From contig CAWUHX010000291.1 in NCBI GenBank assembly GCA_963922205.1, positions 186,001 through 250,000 of the forward strand: 64,000 nt of DNA, given 5' to 3'. The notes under the pieces were generated by a model. The model saw only the letters and a list, made by a program, of their open reading frames with translations, had not been told where the DNA came from and made no database searches. Every line of letters starts with the position of its first letter. The first letter of the stretch is position 1. The DNA is from Romanomermis culicivorax (lineage: Eukaryota > Nematoda > Enoplea > Mermithida > Mermithidae). Position numbers and translations under genes: made by a program. Below, piece by piece: positions 45,048 to 55,178 of the stretch.

Positions 45048-45704
45048 TCATTTAGGTGTATACAAAATCATATGATCATTGTCGGGGAATATATTAGATC
45101 TAAGTCGATATTTTTCAGGACATGTCTGTGTAAGATCTATTAATAAATAACCGTATGGTTTACTAGTAGCATCCTCATAAGCTTCTATGAAATAATTTGA
45201 GGTAGTTGGAAAAATCTGTCGAGCCAGTGTGCGGACTTGTAATCTATCGCTTGGGTTTTTTAAAAGAATTAAATATTGAGCGTTTATCCTACTCGTACGC
45301 ATTCCATCAAAAAAGGCATTCTGAACTATATGTATAATTGATATATTCCAATGATGCGATCCTTTAGTAAAAAGTTGAGTTAAACTTTGATCATTCTTCA
45401 TCTCTTGCATCATATCATCCATAATTAATAATTTAGGTGTATCTTTACTTTTCTGAAGTTCATTCAAATCAGGCGAACCTTGAATAAATTCTACATAAGA
45501 ACATTTCTGAACTAATTCATCGTAAGCTTCTTGCCATTCGGAATAACACCAATAAATTTTCACAGGAGCAGGATGAAGCATTTCTTTAGCAAAAATTACA
45601 AGTTTTTTAACAAATTGTGTTTTTCCTGATTTTGTTGGAGGAGAAACTATACAGTTAAATGGATGTTTCCATATATAAAACTTTTCATCATCATCATTTG
45701 ACAT
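45048..45704 (-). CDS. Polinton packaging ATPase (FtsK/HerA-like)
   Basis: 218 residues from ATG at 45704 (MSNDDDEKFYIWKHPF); a longer frame would need a GTG start. Walker A is PPTKSGKT (about 22-29), Walker B is KLLIMDD (about 91-97), and a sensor-like IIHIVQN strand follows, then RTSRINAQYLILLKNP. This is the genome-packaging ATPase typical of Polintons and related double-jelly-roll viruses, which pumps DNA into the capsid. The frame is intact with all catalytic motifs. Confidence 0.9.
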   Translation of the reverse strand: MSNDDDEKFYIWKHPFNCIVSPPTKSGKTQFVKKLVIFAKEMLHPAPVKIYWCYSEWQEAYDELVQKCSYVEFIQGSPDLNELQKSKDTPKLLIMDDMMQEMKNDQSLTQLFTKGSHHWNISIIHIVQNAFFDGMRTSRINAQYLILLKNPSDRLQVRTLARQIFPTTSNYFIEAYEDATSKPYGYLLIDLTQTCPEKYRLRSNIFPDNDHMILYTPK

Positions 45705-46018
45705 CTCTTTTTGACAACAACAAAAACCAACCACCTTTTTACTTGAACAATTTTTAAAATGATTTTTTATTATTATTATTTAAAACAAAATGTTACATAA
45801 TTATCAAAATTACAATATAAAACAGTGCACATGTAAAACATAAAGATAGATGATTATATAAAACAAAATAGCATTACTGTATGCAAAATATACGCGCAAT
45901 GTATGTATGAAATTATATATAACAAGCAAATACGTAAGCAATTACATAAGCAATCAAAATATAGCTAATTAAAACATACAAGCTGTAATGAATGAATGAA
46001 TGAATGTAAGCAAAACTT
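45705..46018. other. Spacer in the Polinton
   Basis: About 310 bp, AT-rich, with (ATT)n near 45770 and (AATG)n near 45988. Likely ATPase promoter and 3' end of the next gene. Confidence 0.4.
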
Positions 46019-47233
46019 TTACAATTTACTGTTAATAAAATCGCGTAGTGTTTTGATAACAACAGCATCATCAAGATCATAATGATAGCCTTCATCAATA
46101 AAACAAGCTACAGTATCCTTAAGAATTTTACGGCCAGTACTTGTAAGTGGTATACATCTAAATATGTCAATCATCTGTTTAAAAGCGCGAAGACTGTAAT
46201 AACCTTGAACTTCACCTATAACATATTCAAAACAGTTAATGATAAGTCCCATCTTTTCATATAAACGATTAACTGTTGGGGTAATTGCGATATTATATAT
46301 GGAATTACGAGCTGGACACTGATGATCCTCAACAATTCCTACCTCTTTCGCGCAATAACAATCAAAAATACACCCATTAAAGATGTCTTGTATAACTAAC
46401 TCAGCACATATAATTATAAATAATTTTTCACCTTTTACTACTTGCTCATCAAAAAACCATGGAATATCTAAACCCGGAACACGTAACTCACAAATACGTC
46501 TGGTTTCGGCGTCCAACGAATTGGTATCCGACGTTAAATCGTAGTCTGGATCATTGAAACAATTGATGAAGAGATCATTAATAAACGACGTTTGAACGCT
46601 AGCTTCCTTTTGATCTTCACGAGCATTGCTTTGCTCTCCGGCGAATTTTGTAGCATGAATCCCTTCTTCTTCTTTTATAATTTTCTTATCTGCACCGACT
46701 TCTTCTTCTTCTTCTTTAACGATTTTTGGGGTAGAACCATTTTTTCCAGCTACGTCGTCGTTTTCGTTTGTTTTGCGTTTTATCGCTAGCTGGAAATTTG
46801 CTGCTAAAGCGTTGTACTCGTTTGAAATAGCTGGAGCTATCTCATGTATCATATTGGTCCAGCGCCAAAATTGCTAAAGAATAAAACATTATATTTTAAA
46901 AGAAAGAAAGAAAGAATTCATATCAACTCACTTCTTTAGATAAACACCATGTCATTCCATTAAACAAATTGTTAAATCGTACTGTAACCCCGTCGCTCTC
47001 GACCAGTATTTTATAACCAAGGTTGATGCCGCATCGACCTCCATGTGAAAATGTCTTTTCAATAATATTGACATTGGGACCTAGTATATCGTATTGTGGT
47101 AAAATGAGCTTGAATCCGCGACCGTACGCCTCGTTTGTTTAGGGTCGACGTTACGAAAATAGATTGATACGTATCTACCTTCAACCACTACAAATAATGC
47201 CATGTTTTCGTCTAACATAAACTGGTGTTCCAT
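46019..47233 (-). pseudogene. Acidic two-exon Polinton protein, frameshifted
   Basis: Exon 1 (46932-47233) begins MEHQFMLDENMALFVVVEG. Exon 2 (46019-46873) starts at acceptor TTCTTTAG with QFWRWTNMIHEIAP. The junction AAAGAA|GTGAGT fits in phase, giving about 385 residues. One base is missing at about 47118-47145, so exon 1 is split into two frames. The first 100 residues, ending in the GMTWCLSKE / QFWRWTN junction, recall the layout of PC4-like ssDNA-binding folds, but this is weak. A Glu/Lys-rich linker (46640-46720) precedes a Cys-containing helical C-terminal domain. It faces the polymerase gene across a shared promoter. Confidence 0.6.
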
Positions 47234-48031
47234 TTTTAAAAATTCTTGAAGAAATATTAAAGAGAGAGAGAGAAGAAGCGAGTAGTTTTTGTAGCAACAA
47301 AACAGATAAATGTATAAAGTGTTCAAAATTTTTGAGTAAAAGGAGGTTATAGTTATAATAAAATAACCAAGATATATAGCTTATAGCTGTAAGAGGAGGA
47401 GTTATAAGCATAATAAATATTCAAGACATATATCCTACAGTATTCTACTATTCTGAGGAGTATATGAGAGGAGGAGCTATGTTCTACAAAAATAAAATAA
47501 AATGTGTTTATGTGGTACGGTAACCTTTGAGATCAAAGCTAGAAAAATATATGTGTTTTATGTGTTAATCAAGGTCAAAGCTATAGAAGCAATATAGCCA
47601 CGTGCGCATGAGTTATAAGGGTCTTTAAAGCTTTTCCACATAAAAAGAAAAGATGGTGCAACAGGGTTATAAGCAGCTATTACAGTTATTTTATAGCTTC
47701 AAGAATCAAAACAAAAATACTAGGGTTGTACAGTAAAACAGGTTTTCAACTGGTTTTAACTGGTTATATGCTAAAAAAATAAGCTAAAGAAATGATATGG
47801 GCACGTGTTCATGAGTTATAGAGGTCTTTAAAGCTTTCCCATCATAAAAAAGAAAAGTACTACATTAACCTCGTAAACAATAATTAAATCTCTACCATAA
47901 AATTAATAGTTTTTGCTGATTTATAAAAATTTTCTATTATTATTATTACTGTATAAGTTTTTGATGAATAGGTTGTTTTCTATTTTTCTAGTTTATAGTT
48001 TTTATATTTTCTAGTTTAGATAATTTTTATA
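47234..48031. promoter_or_regulatory. Divergent promoter region with repeats
   Basis: Separates the minus-strand genes from the polymerase. It contains GGAGGAGYTAT-like motifs near 47340, 47391 and 47470. A roughly 55-bp block with CACGTGYKCATGAGTTATA and GGTCTTTAAAGCTTT is repeated at about 47597-47652 and 47791-47848. No gene is present. The duplicated CACGTG-containing block is a plausible regulatory site. Confidence 0.5.
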
Positions 48032-51000
48032 ATGAAACCTATTTATGAGGATATTACTTCGGACGAAGACGACATGCCTATGGAAATTTTAGAAGATATT
48101 ACTTCTGATGAAGACGATGAAACAATAGTGAACGAGTCTTCAGAGAATATTACCTCTGAGAAAGAAGAAGAAGAAGAAGAAACACTCGATAATAATAATA
48201 ATATTTTGGAAGAAGAAGAAGAAGGAACTGTTTTAGATTATGATGATGATGAAGATGATCAATACAAAAGTTATACGCCTTACAGTTCTGATGAGGAAGA
48301 AATTTACGAAACAGCTCAAATTGGTGGTGGCGGTGGGGGTAGTGGAGGTGTAACGAATGCATCTTTTGTTGCGGATGATTTTTTCGAACTAGGTCAACCC
48401 AGTACTGTAAATATTAGGTGTTTTAATACCGAAGGTCGCGAGTACTCTGTGAACTTTCGTAATACTGAACATATGGATGATTTAAATGCTCAAATAGTGC
48501 CAACATTTCAACGTATAGTAGAGCGAATTTCTGAGAATGTCGCTGATAATGTGTTTATAGGGTTTTCCTTTGACCATCCTGATTTGACAAAAGGTCATGT
48601 TTTGATACCTTTTAGACCGAAACATGCTTTAACTGGAGAGTTGATTGTAAACACTCTTAACGCTGTTCTTCAATCAAACGAGCAAATACAAATTGATAGT
48701 CGTCAGTCTACAATTCGTACCATTGTTGTAACACCGCCTGCGGGTAGCGGTAAGCTGATTAAAATTACTTATGTAAGATTTTTATTTATTTATTTATTTA
48801 AGGTATTCACAATGCTCATCAATATTTAAAACATAATGATTTTCTAAAAGATAAACGCTGTATTATTCAAATCAGCAACACGGATGATTTATGTTTTGCT
48901 AGAGCTCTAGTTGTTGCTAGAGCTTACATTCATAAAAAAGATAAGAATGCTGAGCACAAATGGGAAAGTATTCGAAAGTCTGACAAGTCACATCTGCTGC
49001 AAACAAAGGTTGCTAAAGAACTGATGACCTTAGCAGGCTTAGCTAATCATCAAGGAGCTTGCGGTTTTCATCAGTGGGAACAATTGCAAACTGTTTTATT
49101 ACCCGATTATCAAATCAAAGTTTTTAGCAGAGAACGCTTTCAGTTCTTGTGTACGTATTTAGAGTTTTAAGGATCTGAAGCAACGCATGTTTTAAATATT
49201 TACCACCATGATAACCATTACTCCGTCATTACAAAGATGCCTGGATTTTTTGACCGCAGCTACTTTTGTCCTCATTGCGATCTGCCCTACAACAACAAAA
49301 TGGAACACAGATGCAGAAACGTTTGTCCTCTGTGTTACAATACACCCCCATGTAATCAATTTATTGCTCGAAAATGCAAACATTGTCTGCGATATTTTAA
49401 AAACGATAAGTGTTTTGCTCGACACAAGCTTGTTTTTACTCAAAGAGGTCAATCCAAACGTCAAAAAACAGGTTTATCTATTTGCGATCGTTTCAAAGTG
49501 TGCGAACAATGTGATACACTGGTTCGACGAGCACATTCTAATCCTCATAATTGCGGTTATTTTGAATGTAAAACATGCAAGAAAAGCGTACCTAAAAAAG
49601 GTATTAGATATGGTGTAATTATTTTATTTTATTTTATTTTATATGAAAATTTTTATTTTAGATCATTTATGTTTTATGCAACCTGTTGGTAGCGAGCAAA
49701 TTGAAGAGGAAGAAGATATATTTGAAACAAATGTTGATGAGGATGAGTGTCTAGATGATAATGAAACAGGAATTACCGATAAATGTCCTGTTAATCAAAA
49801 ATTTGTTTTTTATGATTTTGAGACTACACAGGAAAAAATTCTACGACAAAGCGAATTAGGGGATGTGTTCGAACATGAACCAAATTTATGTGTTGTCCAT
49901 ACTGTATGCGATCAGTGTCGTCAAAAAGAGGGAAATTTTTGCTGCAATACATGTGGTCAACGCGAACGTATTTTCAAAGGATCTACATGTCTAAATGATT
50001 TCTGTGAATACCTTTTTGCAAAAGGTATGAAAAACATTACTGCAATAGCGCATAATTCTCGAGGATTCGATGGACAATTTATAATGCAGTTTTTGTATCG
50101 TAATGGACATCATAAACTACATATCATTAATAAGGGTGAATTAGTAAATTGTTTATAGTTTTTCATTTTCATCTATTTATTTATTTTTAGGTTTAGAGCT
50201 GATGTGTATCAAAGTAGGGTCGATAAAAATTATTGATTCTCTGAACTTTCTTCCGATGCCTTTGGCGGCTTTACCGAAAACATTTGGAATAAGTGAAATA
50301 TGTAAAGGATATTTCCCTCATTTCTTTAACAGAAAAGAAAATTACGGATATATTGGCTCATATCCATCACCCAATATGTACGGTTACAATGCTATGAAAC
50401 CTGCAGCTCGTGCCACGTTTCTGGAGTGGTATAATCGAAAGCTTGAAGCAGTAAGTTTGCAAAAGCATAAAGTTTTGCATTTAAATGCATCATTGTTTAG
50501 GGTTGTCAATTTAATTTTGATAATGAGTTAATTGACTACTGTCGTAGCGATGTGCAAGTTTTACGACAATGTTGTATGAAATTTCGCGATATTTTTATGG
50601 AAGAAACAAATGTTGATCCTTTTGAAAATTCAATAACCATTGCTAGTGCTTGCAACTTAGTTTTCCGACGTTTATTTTTGAAGCCAGATACTATTGGTGT
50701 AATACCATACAAAGGTTATGGTAAAGAAGAAAGACAATCTGTTATAGCCTTAAAATGGTTGAAGTGGTTAGTCCATAAAAATGAAAACCTGTATATTCGA
50801 CATAAACTTAATGGTGGCGAAGTTCAAATTGGAAGATACAGAGTTGATGGTTTATCAGGTAATTTTGTTCAAATTTTTGAAATTTTAATATCTATATGTT
50901 TGCTCATTAAGACACCACAATTTATGAATTTCACGGTTGTTATTGGCATGGTTGCCCTAAATGTATGAAAAATAGATATCAATTAACAGCCGATAATAAT

Positions 51001-52798
51001 ACAAAAGCAGTCGATGCATATGAGAGCACTTTTAACCGTGTTATGGAACTTCAATCACTCGGTTATAGCGTAGTGGAAATGTGGGAGTGTGAACTTTTAC
51101 AACAACTTCACTCAGATCCCGAAATGAAAACATTTTTTGATACAGTCAAAATACTGGAACCTATAAATCCTGGAGAAGATAAAATCTTGAATTGTTCTTT
51201 TTTATTTTGTCAAAAGTTTTCTTGTTTTAGCTTTCTTTGGTGGTTGCACTAATGCTGTAAAACTGTATCATAAAATTAAGTACAATGAAGATGGTACACC
51301 TGCAGAAAAGACCAATTATGTAGATGTATGCAGTTTATACCCGTTTGTCAACAAATATGGGAAATACCCTACAGGTCATCCAAAAATCTTTACTGAAGAT
51401 TTTGAAGAGGTCAGTTCAACGTCACAACATTATGAGGGGTTAATCAAGTGTAAGGTTTTACCACCTCCCAAACTCTTACATCCTGTTTTACCGTATCGAC
51501 ATGGTGGTAAATTATTGTTTCCTTTATGCAAAACTTGCACGCATGATTCACAAAAGACCGCATGCGTGCATAACGACCAAGACAGAGCATTAGACGGTAC
51601 ATGGGTTACGATAGAATTATATAAAGCCTTAGAGAAGGGATATAAGGTATATTGTTACGGTAATGGTTCTTTTTCTATGTATATTATTTTTGTTTCAGAT
51701 CCTCAAGATTTTCGAGGTTTGGCATTATGATAATATTGAGCAATATCATCCAACCAAAAACCCCACTGGTGGTTTATTTACTCAATACGTCAATACCTTT
51801 ATGAAAATGAAACTAGTAAATTTTATATTATGTAAATGTGACAGAATTTGATTGTAATTTTTATAGGAGAGTGAAGGCTATCCTGCTAAAGCTCACACAG
51901 ATGAGCAAAAATGTGAATACGAGATGGAGGTCTACAATCGTGAGAATATTTCATTGGATTCTTCAAAAATTTTAAAAAATCCTGGAAAGAGGGCTTTGGC
52001 TAAATTAATGCTAAATTCTTTCTGGGGAAAAGTAACTATGCATAGTTTTTTTGTATTTCATTTAATTATTTTTATGTTTTTTAGTTTGGTCAATGAAACA
52101 ATATGGATAAGACTGTTATCCACAATGCACCCAAAGAATATTTTGAACTTGTGATGAATGTCGCCAATATTATTAAGAATGTTAGACTAATCAATGAACA
52201 ATTGGTGTCAACAACATATTGTCAACATGATGATTTTGCCTAAGTCATGGGAAATACTAACGCTGTTATTGCAGCTTATACAACGGCTCAAGCTCGATTA
52301 AAGTTATATTCTTACATTGAGCGATTAAAAAGTCGAGTATTGTATTTTGACACGGATAGTATTATTTACCTGTCAACAGTTGACAAACAACAATATCAAG
52401 TACCCACTGGTTGGTGTCTTGGTGAAATGACTGATGAGTTACGTGAATATGGTTCTGGATCTTACATTACCGAATTTTTTAGTGGAGGTCCTAAAAATTA
52501 CGCCTACAGGTTGTACAGTCCCTCTACAGACCAATACCGTCACGTAATCAAAGTCCGCGGTATCACTTTGTCATCAGATACTATGAAAAAAGTTAATTTT
52601 TATTCGCTTCGTCGAATGGTTTTTGCTTTTGTAAAAAACAACGGAAAAGAAGAAGTAGATGTACATAGTCTCCGTATAGAGCGTCAGCAAGATCGTAAAG
52701 TTGTTACTCGTAAAACTTTGAAAAAATTTCGTATAGTATATGATAAACGTATTTTGAAACGTAATTTTTGTACATTTCCTTATGGTTGGACTAAATAA
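48032..52798 (+). pseudogene. Polinton protein-primed DNA polymerase B, three stops
   Basis: Ten exons can be read: 48032-48749, 48803-49600, 49662-50135, 50191-50450, 50501-50858, 50912-51178, 51231-51646, 51699-51815, 51867-52031 and 52085-52798. Introns are about 50-60 bp and phases agree, for about 1,428 codons. An acidic N-terminus precedes the Polinton polymerase N-domain and a Cys/His-rich zinc-like segment (about 49270-49420). Motifs are Exo I YDFET (49811), Exo II around AHNSRGFD (50048), Exo III YCRSDV (50537), polymerase motif A DVCSLYP (51323) and motif C YFDTDS (about 52343). Lesions are TAA at 49168, TGA at 52094, TAA at 52241, and AT instead of GT at the exon 6 donor (51179). 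The stop lies at the edge of the terminal repeat. Confidence 0.9.
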
Positions 52799-53577
52799 TT
52801 TTACAATAAAGTAGAATGTTGCATCGAATTAAAAATTTTTCTTTTTGATATGCAAAGATTTTTTCTTTTTTCTACATGTCTTTTACGACTATTTTTTGAT
52901 CATTTTTATAAAAGACCTTCTTGGTCATTTTTGGCAGAACATCAAAATTTATACGCATGCACCCATAAGGATAATGTTTCATCGCGTAATGACTCTCCCG
53001 ATATTTTACTCATTAAACAGACCATTACTGACCAGATTGACCGTTCTGACATTTGTTGACTTGAACGATCGTTCAGAAAATGGGACCTCCGAAATATATT
53101 TACACCTGCAGGTGGCACCCTTTTGACAAAGGGGGTCCGGGGTGCAAATTTTTGTGGGCTTCCTCTTCCCAGAGGGGAAGCCGTTTTTACACACAATATC
53201 TTTTTATTTCTTTTCCATTTTTTGTTCATTTTAGTTTTCCTTTTTGCGTTCATCATTGATTTTCCTTTTCCACCCACAGTAACACATTTATTACCATAAT
53301 CGAAAAATTACCGTAATTCTACTATTACGGTAACTCTAGAACATACATTTTTAACCGTACGACCTATAAATCGACCTATATGTTTACTGTACGACCTATA
53401 AATCGACGAAGAAATTAACCGTATATGTTTACTGTACGACCTGTAAATCCGACAAAAGCCAATCGTGTATGTTTACTGTACGACCTATAAATCGGAAAAA
53501 AGTGACAAATTATAGGTCGTACACAAAAGATAGGAGTATCCTTAAGCGTACGACCTATACGGGCCGGCCTTACTACT
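52799..53577 (-). repeat. Polinton right terminal inverted repeat
   Basis: Inverse of 32783-33624, ending GGGCCGGCCTTACTACT. It contains the mirrored TATAGGTCGTAC array (53357-53559). Its inner part lacks about 75 bp present on the left. The polymerase stop codon abuts its inner edge. Confidence 0.9.
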
Positions 53578-53583
53578 GACTTT
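53578..53583. repeat. Target-site duplication, right (GACTTT)
   Basis: Exact copy of 32777-32782. Removing the element and one copy would restore an ordinary intron sequence. Confidence 0.95.
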
Positions 53584-53632
53584 CCTCAAAAGAAGATAAT
53601 TATTGAACGCTCTTTTCAACCGTTGATTTCAG

Positions 53633-53853
53633 AGGCGTCAATTTCAACCAGAACAACGATAGCCACCCAAGAAAATCGATCAACTAAATCCCTATCCAAT
53701 ACCAAAGAACATTTAAGGTGTATCCGATCGGACCCTCTAATGTGCGTCGGTTCCTGCCGCACCTACCACCAGGACAACTGGATCTGTCCCGATGACTATT
53801 GTTGTAAAAAGAACGGCTGTTGCTGCCAATTTTACGTTGGTCAGTGTGAATGA
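53633..53853 (+). CDS. Secreted Cys-rich peptide, exon 2
   Basis: Follows acceptor GTTGATTTCAG and uses two bases to complete a codon, matching the phase-1 donor of exon 1 at 32056-32167 on the far side of the Polinton. It encodes a Ser/Thr-rich linker, then a compact domain with ten cysteines (spacing C-7-C-3-C-9-C-4-CC-4-CCC-6-C) ending at TGA, as expected for a disulfide-bonded secreted peptide. No family is recognised; WAP- or defensin-like scaffolds are only superficially similar. There is no ATG in this exon, which supports splicing. Confidence 0.65.
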
Positions 53854-54030
53854 CTATAGCCTGTTGGAAATGCTTCGAAAAACAATAGATCTTTCAAGCA
53901 AGTATTATTTCATATTTTGACGATTCTTTGCTAAACCGAAAGTCACATAGGATTAGAAGTTTGTTAGAATACTCAATCAGTCAATTCTAATTTTTCAATT
54001 TACAAGCATTTTATAAAAAACAGATTATAG
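53854..54030. mobile_element. CTATAG-type MITE abutting a stop codon
   Basis: 177 bp from CTATAGCCTGTTGGAAATGC to GCATTTTATAAAAAACAGATTATAG. The first base follows the TGA of the Cys-rich peptide directly, so the element forms the start of that gene's 3' UTR. Confidence 0.7.
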
Positions 54031-55178
54031 ATATGATCAATATCGGAACTAAAGCACAACGTTCGAAGTTGATGTTTGTATTTCTGTTCATCTGAAATGT
54101 TTACTGTATTTTATGACTAATAAAGACATCATCATTTTTATATTAGGCATGGACATCAGAATCAGGTTGGAATCGATTTTCTAGTGTTCAAAACTTGCAG
54201 AAACGGAGTCTATGATGGACTTCTTTACTACTTTATCATCTTCGGAAACTACTTTATCATTTTCATACTGTCGTTCATAATTTGTCATAATCAGCAGACA
54301 GCGAAATTTTGACGTGGAGTGATTCGTGTGCATTCAGTGCTCACTGAGAAATTCAGCAAAAACAGAAAAAGTGTTCACGAAAATCCTATGGTTTTTTATT
54401 GGTCTCCCCGGCGTTAATTTTCCTTAGATTTTTTAACTTTCCTGGAACCAGTCAAAAAAATGTTTGAAAATCTGCAAAAATGAGGGGTTTGGAGTTGAAC
54501 TACGCCAAAAAAACTGTGTAATTTCAACGTGCATTAAATTTTGAATCTTAGTGGTATAATTTTGCTATCGAATGCAAAAAATCGAAGCCCTGGGTGTGTA
54601 CTGCTTACTTTTAAAGTATAGAACTTTTTGATGGGCCATTTTTTAAGCCACCCATCAACACCCGAATTAAAACACCTGAAAAGCATGCCTTGAAACCGAT
54701 CCACATTGTCGAACAAAAATACATCCGGGTAGAAAATTATGAAAATTAACCAAACATGTGAAGCCTTATGAAATACATACAGGTCTAACAAGCATCATTG
54801 AACTTTGCTTGCGAAAATCCGTGTTCATTGCAAAATTAGTATAAAGTTTTTCCTGGATCACCCTTTTGCATGTGTCGCGTATCAACGTGATAAATGTTTC
54901 AAGTCCAATCTGCAAATTATCAATGCACAACTTGAATAGATTTTCATTTTTAGGTAGGACATAATGGCCAATGTGGATGAGAAAAAATACTTTGGATGGA
55001 GAAAAGAAAAAAACTTTGCCTAACATGCATGCAATCTTTCAATGAGCATTCATTTCAAACCGCCCACCAAATCAAGTTCTTCACAAACAAAAGCGTAGTC
55101 GTCTTATTAGTAGGACTTGTTTATCGCGTACAAACCCATAAACCTGTTGGCATTTAACACATCCAGTTTGATAAGAAA
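54031..55178. other. Intergenic with possible gene remnant
   Basis: Two overlapping minus-strand frames (54766-55026 and 54534-54791) read ENLFKLCIDNLQIGLET and DVFLFDNVDRFQGMLF. Their composition is coding-like, but there is no recognised domain and the frame shifts between them. They may be a decayed gene or transposon. Otherwise it is the desaturase promoter region. Confidence 0.35.

Larger units (their letters stand above)
32783..53577. mobile_element. Polinton/Maverick, 20,795 bp, inactivated
   Basis: The boundaries are set by inverted repeats starting AGTAGTAAGGCCGGCCC and by the 6-bp duplication outside them. Genes in order are: accessory gene (+), then on the minus strand major capsid, basic virion-type protein, penton-type minor capsid, two-span membrane protein, protease, integrase plus three small genes (twice, by duplication), small membrane protein, packaging ATPase and an acidic two-exon protein, then the polymerase (+) ending at the right repeat. 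This set (PolB, integrase, protease, ATPase, two jelly-roll capsid proteins) defines the class. Many genes carry lesions, so it is not autonomous. It lies in an intron of a host gene. Confidence 0.95.

Noticed and set aside
49156-49180. A tiny intron removing the TAA at 49168 in the polymerase
   Set aside because: GTACGT ... TTTTAAG would be only about 21 bp, too short to splice, and the frame is continuous across the stop.
49208-49618. Separate plus-strand gene overlapping the polymerase
   Set aside because: It is an out-of-frame reading of the polymerase zinc-like exon.
54534-55026. Minus-strand gene upstream of the desaturase
   Set aside because: Two overlapping frames with no recognised domain and no single open frame; reported only as a possible remnant.
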